Shown here piece by piece: positions 6,534-15,977 of a stretch of DNA of 41,059 nucleotides (the stretch's first letter is position 1; every line of letters starts with the position of its first letter). The notes beneath the pieces were generated by a model, which was not told the DNA's origin, searched no databases, and saw only the letters and a program-made list of their open reading frames with translations. Where the stretch lies: contig CAAFUR010000017.1 in the NCBI GenBank assembly GCA_900766245.1, positions 1 to 41,059 of the forward strand, given 5' to 3'. This DNA is from Veillonellaceae bacterium (GTDB lineage Bacteria; Bacillota; Negativicutes; Veillonellales; Veillonellaceae). Position numbers and translations under genes: made by a program.

Positions 6534-8139
6534 GATGATCTCCTTTCAAAGGGCCATATGTATTCATAATCATGATGGCTGTTTCTGCCCCATCTAAAGC
6601 GGCACTCATGATGCCTCCTGCATAGCCTGCACCTTCCCCGATAGGATATAATCCCTTCGTAGACTGTGAAAGTCTATGTTCATCTCGTACGATGCGAAGC
6701 GGTGCTGATGTTCGTGTTTCCACACCAGTCATACACACATGATCCGCATCAAACCCTTGTATACGTCGCCCAAAATATGGCAACGCTTCCGCTAATGTAT
6801 TCGTCACATAGTCTGGCAAACATTGACGGATATCTGCTGGTGTCACACCAGGCTCATAACTGTAGGCTTTACGCTGTACATCATTTGTCTCTGTGCGACC
6901 TAAGAAGTGACCTACCGTCTGAATCGGTGCATGGTAATTGCGACCTCCCACGATAAAAGCTTGTTCTTCCCATTTACGCTGAAAATCTACCCCAGCTAAA
7001 GGATGCTCTCCAAAGTCACGAGGGCCTACAGTAACCACCAATGCACTATTGGCAATGCCACTATCACGAGCGTATAAACTCATACCATTGGTCACAACGC
7101 CTCCCTCTTCGGACGCACTGGCAACCACTTGTCCTCCTGGGCACATGCAGAAACTATAGCAAGAACGATCTTGTTCTTTATCGTGATATACCAAGGAATA
7201 CTCTGCTGCGCCTAAGCCAATATCTGCTGGATGCACGCCATATTGTGACGTATCGATCACATCTTGATCATGCTCAATACGAACACCGATGGCAAAGGAT
7301 TTTCCTTCTAAATGGACCCCTCTATCATAGAGCATGCGATACGTATCACGCGCACTATGACCAACCCCTAGCATCACAATATCTGCTGGGATTCGTTCTG
7401 TTCCATTGATCATAACGCCGGTTACAGCTTGGTCTTGTACTTCAATATCTGTCACCTGTGCACCAAAACGGACTTCTCCACCCCAAGCAATGATTTGCTG
7501 GCGCATAGCTTTGACCATGTGGCGTAAAATGTCTGTCCCTACATGAGGTTTATGTTTATATAAAATTTCTTCAGGAGCTCCAAATTCTACGAAGTACGTA
7601 GCAATCTCATGAAGTCTTGGATGGGTCACACGGGTCGTCAATTTACCATCTGAAAAAGTACCTGCTCCGCCTTCACCAAACTGTACATTTGATTCTGGCT
7701 TAAAGATACCCTCTTTCCAAAATTGCTCTACATCTAACGTTCGTTGGTCCACATCTTGACCTCGTTCTAATACGATAGGACGATATCCTTCTCGTGCCAA
7801 ATAGAACGCTGCTAGCATGCCAGCAGGGCCAAAACCAATAACCACAGGACGATATTGCATAGGTGTCGTACCACGCACAATAGGATCTGGCATTTCAGGC
7901 TCCATTAAGGTAATATCTTTGTTCCGACTTAATTTTTTCATCAATTGTTGCTCTTGGTCTACTTCTAAAAACAAAGTATACACAAAAGTAATATGCGGTT
8001 TCTTCCTCGCATCCACGGCCCGTCGCACCACATGAATTGATTTAATACGTCCTTGTAAGGGGCTATATTTTTTAACAAGTAATGTTTCTAACTGCTCTGC
8101 CTCTTGCACGGGTATCCGAAAATTTATAATACGTAACAT
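6526..8139 (-). CDS. COG2509-type FAD-dependent dehydrogenase
   Basis: The 537-residue flavoprotein has an N-terminal domain of about 90 residues. A Rossmann FAD-binding motif follows (VVIGFGPAGMLAAFYLAREG, residues 99-118), then GEGGAGTFSDGKL. The C-terminal part has PIGEGAGYAGGIMSAALDG, typical of the uncharacterised FAD-dependent dehydrogenases of COG2509. The electron partner and substrate are unknown. It sits between cdaR (9 bases downstream of it) and glmM (8-base overlap), so it is fully embedded in the c-di-AMP/cell-wall operon. It should not be confused with the HI0933 or GidA families. Confidence 0.88.
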   Translation of the reverse strand: MLRIINFRIPVQEAEQLETLLVKKYSPLQGRIKSIHVVRRAVDARKKPHITFVYTLFLEVDQEQQLMKKLSRNKDITLMEPEMPDPIVRGTTPMQYRPVVIGFGPAGMLAAFYLAREGYRPIVLERGQDVDQRTLDVEQFWKEGIFKPESNVQFGEGGAGTFSDGKLTTRVTHPRLHEIATYFVEFGAPEEILYKHKPHVGTDILRHMVKAMRQQIIAWGGEVRFGAQVTDIEVQDQAVTGVMINGTERIPADIVMLGVGHSARDTYRMLYDRGVHLEGKSFAIGVRIEHDQDVIDTSQYGVHPADIGLGAAEYSLVYHDKEQDRSCYSFCMCPGGQVVASASEEGGVVTNGMSLYARDSGIANSALVVTVGPRDFGEHPLAGVDFQRKWEEQAFIVGGRNYHAPIQTVGHFLGRTETNDVQRKAYSYEPGVTPADIRQCLPDYVTNTLAEALPYFGRRIQGFDADHVCMTGVETRTSAPLRIVRDEHRLSQSTKGLYPIGEGAGYAGGIMSAALDGAETAIMIMNTYGPLKGDHHE

Positions 8140-8148
8140 GTTTCTCTC

Positions 8149-9078
8149 CTACATATGTGGTTCAATTTCTACTTTCACCACAACTCGGTCTGTGGTTGTT
8201 GTCACACCTTCTGGCAAGACTAGACTATACCCACCAGTAAAGCTACCAGTAGCACCATGGATAGGGATATCGATAGTTTTAACCCCATCAATGCCATTGA
8301 GGATAGATTCTTTTCCTACAATCGTCAACTCTTTTGGTTCTACCACCACTCGTTTCACTGTATATCCGCTAGGCACATTACCAACTACATTAGCTTGGAC
8401 TGGAACCTTTTTTTCCATCCGAATGCGTTCTAACTCATATTGAATTTGCGCGCCTTTCGGTGTGATTGTCAATCCTTCTACCACATTGCCCACAGAATCT
8501 ACTGGTAAAATATCTCCTACTTCTGTAAAGCTTTCACGATGTTTATCTAGGTTAATGCGAATCACTGCATAGGATGCTCTGCTTACCAAGTGGGCTGGTC
8601 CAGAAATCGTTACCGTAGTAGGCATAACTTTAGAGTCTTTAATGGCAATGTCATTCGGCACTGTCCCCAATGGTTGCGCCTGGACTTGTAACTCTTTTAC
8701 CATGTATTCATCCACCGTAACCGTTACATTTTCTGGGGTTATGCTATCGATGAAAGTCCCCGTTGGAGCTGTAAAATTGATGGCTACATTTTCCTGTCCT
8801 ACACGGGCATTCTTCATGTTTACATAGGCTTTCAATACAGATGGATTAATATCAAAGATAGCATTACGAGGCCCTCGCAAATGAACACGCACTTCGCTAG
8901 GTACACCTTCTACTAAATAATTTTGATCCAAATTCTGTACTTGCACTGGTACAGTATATGTCATTTCTATCACAGGATTTTGGTCCTTCATAACAAATAC
9001 CCACATACCAATGGCACAAAATAAACAGAATAATTTCATCCCCCAATTATGTTTTAATCCTACTATCCAATGCATCAT
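8149..9078 (-). CDS. cdaR: CdaA regulator CdaR (YbbR-repeat protein)
   Basis: The 309-residue protein has one N-terminal membrane anchor (about residues 14-32, LFCLFCAIGMWVFVM). Three to four extracytoplasmic YbbR repeats follow, each with the '.V.V.V.....vPsg..v..v..eP..v.v.G' look, for example VPSEVRVHLRGPRNAI and VPSGYTVKRVVVEPKELTIVG. CdaR binds and modulates the diadenylate cyclase CdaA. Its start overlaps the cdaA stop by 4 bases, implying translational coupling. Confidence 0.93.
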   Translation of the reverse strand: MMHWIVGLKHNWGMKLFCLFCAIGMWVFVMKDQNPVIEMTYTVPVQVQNLDQNYLVEGVPSEVRVHLRGPRNAIFDINPSVLKAYVNMKNARVGQENVAINFTAPTGTFIDSITPENVTVTVDEYMVKELQVQAQPLGTVPNDIAIKDSKVMPTTVTISGPAHLVSRASYAVIRINLDKHRESFTEVGDILPVDSVGNVVEGLTITPKGAQIQYELERIRMEKKVPVQANVVGNVPSGYTVKRVVVEPKELTIVGKESILNGIDGVKTIDIPIHGATGSFTGGYSLVLPEGVTTTTDRVVVKVEIEPHM

Positions 9079-9902
9079 TTCGATTCACCTCGTTTTATTT
9101 TAAGTAAAGAGCTGACTGCACTAGGTGTTGGCTCAAGTAACGATAACATAATGGTACGCAATGTATCTTCTGTAACACCACGATGTATTTGTCCCCCTAA
9201 GGCATAGGAAATTTGTCCTGTTTCTTCGCTGACCACCACTACTAATGCATCGCTTTCTTCGCTTTGCCCTAAGGCAGACCGGTGTCGTGTGCCTAATTCT
9301 TTGCTCACATCTCGGTTTTGACTGACAGGTAATAAGCTAGCTGCTGTCTCAATACGACCGTTACGAATAATAACCGCTCCATCATGAAGAGGAGATTTCG
9401 GATAAAACAAATTCATCAGTAGTTCACTGGTCACAAGTCCATCGATACGAGTCCCCTGCATGGATAATACATCTAACTTCATATTTCTTTCAAAGACCAT
9501 GAGTGCTCCAATTTTACGACGAGACATACTACGACAAGCAATGACTACTTCTTTCACAATGGATGTGAGCTCTTCTTTAGAAATTTTAGTACGGGACGAG
9601 AAAAATCCAGTACCACTGCCCAATTGTTCTAAGAGGCGTCGTAACTCTGGTTGAAATACAATCGGCAAAGCAATCATTAGGACGGCCACACTTTGTTGCA
9701 TAATCCAACTGATGGTATGCAATCCCATGAAGTGTGCCACAATATTGATGACCACTAACACGCCTAACCCTTTCAATAAGCCTAAGGCCCTCGTATTTTT
9801 AACTAGCCGATATAACCAATAAAATAAGGTGGCTACCACTATAATATCTACAATATCTAAGAATCGTAATGTTTCTAATGTAGTTTGTAATTGAAACAGC
9901 AT
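9075..9902 (-). CDS. cdaA: Diadenylate cyclase CdaA
   Basis: The 275-residue membrane enzyme makes c-di-AMP from two ATP. It has about three N-terminal membrane helices (residues 15-85) and a DAC domain with the catalytic DGA (174-176) and RHR (206-208) motifs. The start at 9902 (MLFQLQ) is chosen over an upstream in-frame ATG because AGGAG lies just ahead of it; the longer version would also run into a terminator hairpin. It is the first gene of the cdaA-cdaR-COG2509-glmM operon. Confidence 0.95.
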   Translation of the reverse strand: MLFQLQTTLETLRFLDIVDIIVVATLFYWLYRLVKNTRALGLLKGLGVLVVINIVAHFMGLHTISWIMQQSVAVLMIALPIVFQPELRRLLEQLGSGTGFFSSRTKISKEELTSIVKEVVIACRSMSRRKIGALMVFERNMKLDVLSMQGTRIDGLVTSELLMNLFYPKSPLHDGAVIIRNGRIETAASLLPVSQNRDVSKELGTRHRSALGQSEESDALVVVVSEETGQISYALGGQIHRGVTEDTLRTIMLSLLEPTPSAVSSLLKIKRGESK

Positions 9903-9933
9903 AGAATATCTCCTATCCTTTCTAATACAAAAT

Positions 9934-9961
9934 AAGGGTACATGCTCTTGCATGTACCCTT
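9934..9961 (-). terminator. Terminator between the XdhC genes and cdaA
   Basis: A perfect 12-bp stem (9934-9945 with 9950-9961) has a 4-base loop. In the minus direction it is followed by TTATTTTG. It ends the xanthine dehydrogenase/maturation operon just upstream of the cdaA ribosome-binding site. Confidence 0.8.
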
Positions 9962-10005
9962 TTATTGTATCCTATATTAGTATTTTTTTCTAGTAAACCT
10001 ACGAT

Positions 10006-10320
10006 TTATGCACGGTAAGTTTCGATGAGGACATCCATATTACCACCGCAAACCATACCTTCTTTGACTGCTACATCATCGTTTAAGTCCACATAGATAC
10101 GACGAAATGCTTCTTTCTTCTGTAACGCATCTACAGCATTTAATCGAATTTCATTTTCTGCACGGCCCCCACCGATGGTACCAAAGATAGAGCCATCAGG
10201 ATGTACAATCATAGTAGTCCCTGCTTTCCGTGGAGTGGAGCCATGTGTATTTAAAATTGTTGTCACTGCTAATGTATCTTGCTTATGTTGTTGTAAATAC
10301 TCAATAAACTCATACTTCAT
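10006..10320 (-). CDS. XdhC/CoxI N-terminal-domain protein (half of a split XdhC)
   Basis: The 104-residue protein equals the N-terminal XdhC_CoxI domain alone: STPRKAGTTMIV, GTIGGGRAENE and the C-terminal MVCGGNMDVLIE are the domain's conserved blocks. XdhC-type proteins bind, protect and insert (and in some cases sulfurate) the molybdenum cofactor for xanthine dehydrogenase. The Rossmann half is encoded separately by the gene before it, with an 11-base overlap. The start at 10320 has AGAGG seven bases upstream; the longer upstream frame lacks a site. It is the last gene before the terminator at 9934-9961. Confidence 0.85.
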   Translation of the reverse strand: MKYEFIEYLQQHKQDTLAVTTILNTHGSTPRKAGTTMIVHPDGSIFGTIGGGRAENEIRLNAVDALQKKEAFRRIYVDLNDDVAVKEGMVCGGNMDVLIETYRA

Positions 10321-11035
10321 GTGTATACCTCTTCTTTGATAAAAAACCACCTTGTTTACGATAAGACACCGCCATGTATTCTGCTACGATGGATAGTGCT
10401 ATCTCTTCTGGTGTTTGGGCTCCTAAATCTAAGCCAATAGGACCATATAACATATCTAACTCTTGCTGTGTCCAACCTTCTTCTTTTAACACTTCAAAAG
10501 CATGGAAAATACGTTTTTGGCTGCCCATCACACCCACATAGGTTGGTAACACATGACGCACTTGGTGCAAGCACATGCTATCGAACTCATGAGCTCTAGT
10601 GACTACCACAATGCCCGTATACGCATGAAGGTTTAAATTATCCTTTAATGTTTTAAAATCTAAATGCACTCGTTTTACACGAGAATCAAAAAAGTTTTCT
10701 TGTAAGTATTCCGCTCGGTCATCCACTACGGTAACGCCACAACCAATGAATAAAAATTGGTCAGCCACACAACGGCTTACGTGACCAGCTCCTAGTATGA
10801 GGACTTCTGGATCTTTTTCTACTGGTTGTAGGAAACACTCCATATCTTCAATAGAAAATAATTGTGGTTCTATTCTTTGAGGTACTGTAAAGCCTTCAAT
10901 GGCATTGCCATACACCACTTCACCAGTATGGCTATACATCACTTTATCGCCTTGTCGCTCTCCAGATAAAATCGTTACAATCAACGATGATTCATCCTTT
11001 GCCATACGCTCTTGCGCAATATCAATCAGATTCAT
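10310..11035 (-). CDS. XdhC family Rossmann-domain protein (other half of a split XdhC)
   Basis: The 241-residue protein ends with the XdhC C-terminal Rossmann domain: EVLILGAGHVSRCVADQF, VVDDRAEYLQ, VVVTRAHEFD, YVGVMGSQKR and LYGPIGLDLGAQTPEEIALSIVAE. About 70 N-terminal residues are less conserved. In most organisms this domain follows the CoxI domain in one chain; here it is a separate gene placed before it. It would help deliver mature Mo cofactor to the two xanthine dehydrogenases. It lies 4 bases after yqeB. Confidence 0.87.
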   Translation of the reverse strand: MNLIDIAQERMAKDESSLIVTILSGERQGDKVMYSHTGEVVYGNAIEGFTVPQRIEPQLFSIEDMECFLQPVEKDPEVLILGAGHVSRCVADQFLFIGCGVTVVDDRAEYLQENFFDSRVKRVHLDFKTLKDNLNLHAYTGIVVVTRAHEFDSMCLHQVRHVLPTYVGVMGSQKRIFHAFEVLKEEGWTQQELDMLYGPIGLDLGAQTPEEIALSIVAEYMAVSYRKQGGFLSKKRYTHEV

Positions 11036-11039
11036 GGTA

Positions 11040-11843
11040 CTACTCCTTTATCTGCTCATATTCCCAAGCAGTGATGGCCTCCATCACACCACCGCCGACA
11101 GCTAATGCTTTATCTGATATAGTAAAGCAATGGCTCTCTTCACATCGTGCGTCCACATCCGCTAATTTAAAGCCTTTCGTTACTAATATATTAGAGGCTA
11201 AAATACCTCGTAAAGTGCCGGTAATTTTTGCATGCACTGGTACATCCTCTACATAGCCTATGATAGAACCCGCCTCTACTTGATCTCCAATATGGCTTTT
11301 CGCTACAAATAGACCTTCCGTTGGGGACTTGATCACTCGCTCATGAGTATAGCCTCCCACATTGCCAGGAATTCCCGTATTGGCTAAGGCTGGGCCCTCA
11401 TAAATACATCGTCCTAAGGTATGTCCCCGCATAGTTTCAACTACGACATGTACATCCTTGCCAGCATTGAATCCGGGACCGCATCCAATGACTAAAGAAG
11501 CATCACTTTTTTTGGTACCTACATTTCGCTTTGCCAAGATTGCATCCACCACAATAGTTGGTTGTATCGTAGTTAATACCGTTTCATAGGGCTCAGTGAC
11601 CACAGGAATTGCCTCACGGCTAGACAACAATGTTGCTACCTCTTGTAAGGGTACATGGCGTGAGCGCAAGCGCTCTAAGATCATTTCCCCTCGGTGCACT
11701 GCATTTCCATAGGACACTTCTCTACGAATCATGGTAGGAATGGCAATTTCATTAATCACCACAGGATACCCTGCTCGCCACAAACGATACACAGCGCCAG
11801 ATGCCACATCTCCACCGCTACGGATGAGAATGATTGGTTTCAT
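11040..11843 (-). CDS. yqeB: Selenium-dependent molybdenum hydroxylase accessory protein YqeB (EF2563 family)
   Basis: The 267-residue protein begins MKPIILIRSGGDVASGAVYRL. It contains VIGCGPGFNAGKDVHVVVETMRGH and GYTHERVIKSPTEGLF, hallmarks of the YqeB/EF2563 family. This family is found almost only with selenium-dependent Mo hydroxylases and is presumed to mature their labile-selenium cofactor. The start at 11843 has an AAGGAGG site; it lies inside the mocA 3' end (26-base overlap). The exact reaction is unknown in the family. Confidence 0.9.
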   Translation of the reverse strand: MKPIILIRSGGDVASGAVYRLWRAGYPVVINEIAIPTMIRREVSYGNAVHRGEMILERLRSRHVPLQEVATLLSSREAIPVVTEPYETVLTTIQPTIVVDAILAKRNVGTKKSDASLVIGCGPGFNAGKDVHVVVETMRGHTLGRCIYEGPALANTGIPGNVGGYTHERVIKSPTEGLFVAKSHIGDQVEAGSIIGYVEDVPVHAKITGTLRGILASNILVTKGFKLADVDARCEESHCFTISDKALAVGGGVMEAITAWEYEQIKE

Positions 11844-12471
11844 AAGGTCCTCCTTCACTCACAATACGGTCATAGTCTTCCTTCGTATCAATATCAATAC
11901 CACTATGCATAGTACGTTGCCTTTCAAGCCATACATATGTAACATGAGGAGCCCCTTCGCCCCTCAAAATGACACGTCCCCCCATATCGCCAGGAATCAA
12001 GCGTAATGCATCCGCCCAATATCTACCAAACACTACGGGATTGCCTCGTTCTTGATGAGGTCCATACTGTGGCTGTACAATAGCTTTCTCGTCGTCTATG
12101 TCTCTAAAAGCATTACACAAGTCGTCAATGACTTGCACATTCAATAGAGGTTGGTCGATCACACCACATACAATTGCTTCCAGTCGTTCTTTCTGTATGC
12201 GTTCCCATTGCAATAAGGCTTCAACTCCCAATCGGATCGATGTACCTTGCCCTAGTTGTGGTTCCTCATTAAAAACGGGAATCCCCTGCACCTTACGCAC
12301 CATATCTTCCACACCCATACGTGGATCAATGACCACCGCTAGAGGTTGTATCCTACTATACTTCGAAAGGGCACTCTCTAGTAAGGTATGTCCTTGATAA
12401 GTCATCAATTGCTTGGCACATCCCATACGTTTCGATTGTCCAGCCCCTAATAATACACATCCTATTGCCAT
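11818..12471 (-). CDS. mocA: Molybdenum cofactor cytidylyltransferase (MocA family)
   Basis: The 217-residue nucleotidyltransferase has the signature VLLGAGQSKRMGCAKQL near the N-terminus (residues 6-22) and GVIDQPLL as the metal-binding aspartate region, plus RGNPVVFG. MocA-type enzymes join CMP to molybdopterin to form the MCD cofactor used by xanthine dehydrogenases. It overlaps yqeC by 10 bases and yqeB by 26. The start at 12471 is supported by AAAGGA; an in-frame ATG eight codons upstream lacks a site. Confidence 0.88.
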   Translation of the reverse strand: MAIGCVLLGAGQSKRMGCAKQLMTYQGHTLLESALSKYSRIQPLAVVIDPRMGVEDMVRKVQGIPVFNEEPQLGQGTSIRLGVEALLQWERIQKERLEAIVCGVIDQPLLNVQVIDDLCNAFRDIDDEKAIVQPQYGPHQERGNPVVFGRYWADALRLIPGDMGGRVILRGEGAPHVTYVWLERQRTMHSGIDIDTKEDYDRIVSEGGPYETNHSHP

Positions 12472-13217
12472 GTTAGTATCCTTTGTATGCAACAATTTTC
12501 ACGATATCCATTCGCCAACACCACTTTGTGCACTGAAAGGGATTGCAAGGCTTGTAAAAATGCATCCACCTCTGTTGAATCCACCGTATCGCATCCTGTA
12601 CAGAACACAATTCGTTTCCCTTGAGCATATTGAAAGACCCCCTTGTCGTGTCCTAATAGTCTTACAACTCCTTCTGGAGTTATCCTATCCCCTAATGGAA
12701 TCTCCATGATAGCCTGTACTTCTTCTATGCGATGTACATAGTCCTCTGTGAGCGGTTTGCCTAACACCTGCATATTCACTACTGCAATGGTAGTCGCCGT
12801 TTTAGTCGGTATCACTGGTTCATGAGGTTTAGGGGCTTTTAACCACTTAGTTTTCGCTCCATCTGCCTCTATGATAATCGACCAATCTGGATGACGATCA
12901 TGCAATGTATCTAGTAATTCCGGTTCTAGCCCTACTACTTTATGACCTGCTATCGATTGGAACCAAGATCCCATCTGACCACGTTTCATTTGTTCAACAA
13001 TATGAGACTCACCTAATGTTAAGTCATCCCCATAGTAGGGATTCCAAGGAGCCACTTGTTCAGATCCCATCTTTGTTGTAGTCGTTACCACTACTGGTCG
13101 CTCTAGACTAACTGCCACAGCACCTAGTTTAGATACAACAGTTGTTTTGCCACCAGCCCCTACGACAGCAAGTATCCCAGGTTCTAGTAAGGACTCCCAG
13201 TACTTCCTATCACTCAT
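12462..13217 (-). CDS. yqeC: Selenium-dependent hydroxylase accessory protein YqeC
   Basis: The 251-residue protein has a P-loop GAGGKTT (residues 20-26), VVTTTTKMG and IIIEADGAKTKWLKAP, all typical of the YqeC family. YqeC genes accompany yqeB, mocA and Mo hydroxylases predicted to carry selenium, and are thought to act as nucleotide-dependent maturases. It lies 22 bases after xdhA and overlaps mocA. The specific reaction is not established. Confidence 0.88.
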   Translation of the reverse strand: MSDRKYWESLLEPGILAVVGAGGKTTVVSKLGAVAVSLERPVVVTTTTKMGSEQVAPWNPYYGDDLTLGESHIVEQMKRGQMGSWFQSIAGHKVVGLEPELLDTLHDRHPDWSIIIEADGAKTKWLKAPKPHEPVIPTKTATTIAVVNMQVLGKPLTEDYVHRIEEVQAIMEIPLGDRITPEGVVRLLGHDKGVFQYAQGKRIVFCTGCDTVDSTEVDAFLQALQSLSVHKVVLANGYRENCCIQRILTWQ

Positions 13218-13239
13218 CTTGACTCTCCTATTGCTTACT

Positions 13240-15525
13240 CTACTTATTTTTTTGTAACGCCATATACACGCGTTCTGGAATCATTGGCAATGTAGTTACC
13301 TCTGCTCCAGTAGCATTCAAGATAGCCCCTTGAATAGCTGGACAAGATGTATTGATAACAACTTCCCCAATCGATTTAATACCGTAAGCACCAGTTGGTT
13401 CATAGGATTCCACAAAGTCTACATGAACATTACCAGTATCTAACCGCGTTGGTAATTTATAATGCATGAAATTGTTTGTTTCTAACACACCACGAGACGA
13501 ATAGCGAATTTCTTCATATAAGGCCATACCGATACCTTGCACAACACCACCTTCTGTTTGTACAGTAGCTAGGTTTCTATTGACAACAGTACCACAGTCA
13601 ACTACCGCATAGTAGTTTTCAGGCGTTACTTTACCAGTTTCAAGGTCTACTTTCACCTCTGCAATACCCACCATGAAAGGAGGTGGAGATGTTTGACTAC
13701 CCCAAGTAGCCATACCGCTTAAGTAATGTCCTTTCGGGCCTGATACAAGTTTCGGTGCTAACTCTTTAGTAGTCATTGTTTTGGAACCATCTTCGGTCCA
13801 TGCTTTTTCTCCATCAAAGGATAATGTACTTGGATCCACTTCTAAGATACGGCCAAATTCTTGTAGGATTTTTTCTTTTAATTCGTCACAAGCCATTTTT
13901 GTAGCTGTACCTGTCACATAAGTCGTACTCGATGCATAGGAGCCCGGATCGAATGGTACTACGTCAGTATCTGCTTCATAGACAACCATCATATCCATGG
14001 GACAGCCCAAAGTTTCACAAGCAATTTGTGCTAACGCCGTATTGGAGCCTTGCCCCATATCTGTCGACCCTGTAAATAACATATACGTACCATCATCAAG
14101 CATGCGCACTTCTACAGAGGCAGAGTCAATATTGGCAATACCCGACCCTTGGAAGGCTAAGGCAACCCCTAAACCGCCCCTATGGCGATCATCGATTTTC
14201 CATGATTTTGGACGATTGTCCCAGTTAGACATTTCTTTCGCTTTTTGGATGGCTTCTTTCAATAGACCAGATGCCAACACTTCTCCTGGATGGAAGGATT
14301 GTGCAGTTTCTCCTACACCAATTAAATTTTTCAAGCGTAGTTCGATTTCATCTACACCCATAGCATGCGCCAACTTCGTAATAGCACACTCCAGTGGCCA
14401 CAAGGCTTCTGTAGCACCATACCCACGGAACGCACCGCCTGGCATATGGTTTGTGTACACTACCTTAGATTCATAACGAATCGCTTTCGTTTTATTATAT
14501 AGAGGCAAGGATTTATGTTCTCCTGCCGTGAAAGTTGTCAATGCATGGCTACCGTGTGCTCCTGCATCGGATACAGCCACCATATCGATAACTTGGATAA
14601 TACCATCTTTTGTGGCACCTACACGAACTTTCCAATCCCTTGCATGTCGGCTAGTGGAACAGTTATTCGCTTCGTGACGATCGTACACGATATAGGATGG
14701 TTTTTTCAATTTCCAGGTCACAAAAGCAGGGAACATTTCTGTACAACCCGTTTGTTTAGAGCCAAAACCACCGCCAATACGAGGCTTAATAACACGAATT
14801 TGAGCCGCAGAAAGCCCCAAAGCATGCGCCACATGTCTACGAATATGGAATGGTACCTGTGTCGAACTTGTAATCACAAGACGATTAAATTGATCTATGG
14901 TAGCAAAGGTCCTAAAAGTTTCCATCGCCGATTGTAAAGTAGCTTGGTCAAAGTAAGACTCTTCTACCACATAATCACATTTTGCCAGTTCCGCTTCTAA
15001 ATCACCCACTACATGACTATAGGAACAAGCAATATTTCGCTTAGGATCTCCCCCTACTGGGAAGTTATAGTGAAAGTCATCTTCAGCGTGAATGATGCTA
15101 GGATGATCGATAGCTGTATGCATATCCAAGACTGGTTCATAGACCTCATATTTTACTTTGATGAGAGGCATAGCTTTCAATGCTGTCCGTTCATCCACAG
15201 CCACGACTATTGCTACTTCATCCCCCACATAGCGAACCACTTGATCTAAAATCAACATATCATACGCAGATGGCTCTGGATAGCTTTGACCAGCTAAGGT
15301 AAATCGAGTTTGTGGCACGTCTTTATAGGTATATACTGCTTCCACACCAGGTACTTTTAAAGCGGCGTCAATATTAATATCTACAATTTTAGCAAAGGCA
15401 TGAGGACTGCGAAGTATCTTAATACATAAGGCATTGGATGGAATAAAATCTTCTGTATAGGCGGCTTTACCACTTAAAATCGTTGTGGAGTCTGTTTTTT
15501 TATAACTTTGACCTAAATGTTTCAT
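13240..15525 (-). CDS. xdhA: Xanthine dehydrogenase molybdenum-binding subunit
   Basis: The 761-residue large subunit of a three-subunit xanthine dehydrogenase family hydroxylase. It has the N-terminal a/b hammerhead (GKAAYTEDF), then Mo-cofactor loops GGGFGSK and GGAFRGYGATEA, GSTDMGQGSN, SYASSTTYVTG, and the catalytic-glutamate segment YGIKSIGEVV near the C-terminus. It oxidises purine carbons (likely hypoxanthine/xanthine, or urate in reverse) using water. Its ATG overlaps the 2Fe-2S gene by 4 bases. Nearby yqeB and yqeC suggest a selenium ligand at Mo; substrate preference is not readable. Confidence 0.92.
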   Translation of the reverse strand: MKHLGQSYKKTDSTTILSGKAAYTEDFIPSNALCIKILRSPHAFAKIVDINIDAALKVPGVEAVYTYKDVPQTRFTLAGQSYPEPSAYDMLILDQVVRYVGDEVAIVVAVDERTALKAMPLIKVKYEVYEPVLDMHTAIDHPSIIHAEDDFHYNFPVGGDPKRNIACSYSHVVGDLEAELAKCDYVVEESYFDQATLQSAMETFRTFATIDQFNRLVITSSTQVPFHIRRHVAHALGLSAAQIRVIKPRIGGGFGSKQTGCTEMFPAFVTWKLKKPSYIVYDRHEANNCSTSRHARDWKVRVGATKDGIIQVIDMVAVSDAGAHGSHALTTFTAGEHKSLPLYNKTKAIRYESKVVYTNHMPGGAFRGYGATEALWPLECAITKLAHAMGVDEIELRLKNLIGVGETAQSFHPGEVLASGLLKEAIQKAKEMSNWDNRPKSWKIDDRHRGGLGVALAFQGSGIANIDSASVEVRMLDDGTYMLFTGSTDMGQGSNTALAQIACETLGCPMDMMVVYEADTDVVPFDPGSYASSTTYVTGTATKMACDELKEKILQEFGRILEVDPSTLSFDGEKAWTEDGSKTMTTKELAPKLVSGPKGHYLSGMATWGSQTSPPPFMVGIAEVKVDLETGKVTPENYYAVVDCGTVVNRNLATVQTEGGVVQGIGMALYEEIRYSSRGVLETNNFMHYKLPTRLDTGNVHVDFVESYEPTGAYGIKSIGEVVINTSCPAIQGAILNATGAEVTTLPMIPERVYMALQKNK

Positions 15526-15977
15526 AGTGTTTTGCCTCCTAAAAATTTACGAATCCCTCGCATATGCGATTCATAACCAGTACAGCGGCATAAATTGTTG
15601 TTTAGGTAAGCTTTAATTTCCTCATCAGTAGCATTTGGGTATTTACGGCTTAATGCAATGGCACTCATCATCATACCGGTTGTACAGTAGCCACATTGAT
15701 CAGCCCCTTCTTCAGCCAAACAATCCGCTAATTCTGCAGCTTCCTCTGCTACACCTTCCAAGGTAGTAATTTCATGACCCACAGCTCTGAATGTAGGGTA
15801 TGCACAAGATAATATAGGATCACCATCTACCCATACAGTGCATAAACCGCAGTTTGTTGTATCACAGCCGCAACGCACACTGTAAAAACCTAAGTTACGC
15901 AATGTTTCTAATAACATTTCATCCGTTTCGATGAGAATATTTCGTTTCACTCCGTTCACTTGTAACATTATTTCCAT
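15522..15977 (-). CDS. xdhC: Xanthine dehydrogenase 2Fe-2S subunit
   Basis: The 151-residue small subunit carries two 2Fe-2S clusters. The plant-ferredoxin-like one uses Cys38, 43, 46 and 58, and the second uses Cys95, 98, 130 and 132 (QCGYC...CRCTGY). It passes electrons from the Mo centre to the FAD subunit. It overlaps the FAD-subunit gene by 10 bases and xdhA by 4, so the three are translated together. This structural XdhC (E. coli naming) is distinct from the XdhC/CoxI chaperone encoded at 10006-11035. Confidence 0.94.
   Translation of the reverse strand: MEIMLQVNGVKRNILIETDEMLLETLRNLGFYSVRCGCDTTNCGLCTVWVDGDPILSCAYPTFRAVGHEITTLEGVAEEAAELADCLAEEGADQCGYCTTGMMMSAIALSRKYPNATDEEIKAYLNNNLCRCTGYESHMRGIRKFLGGKTL

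Noticed and set aside
9903..9953. N-terminal extension of CdaA
   Set aside because: It is encoded across the terminator hairpin region and lacks a ribosome site; the 9902 start gives the family N-terminus.
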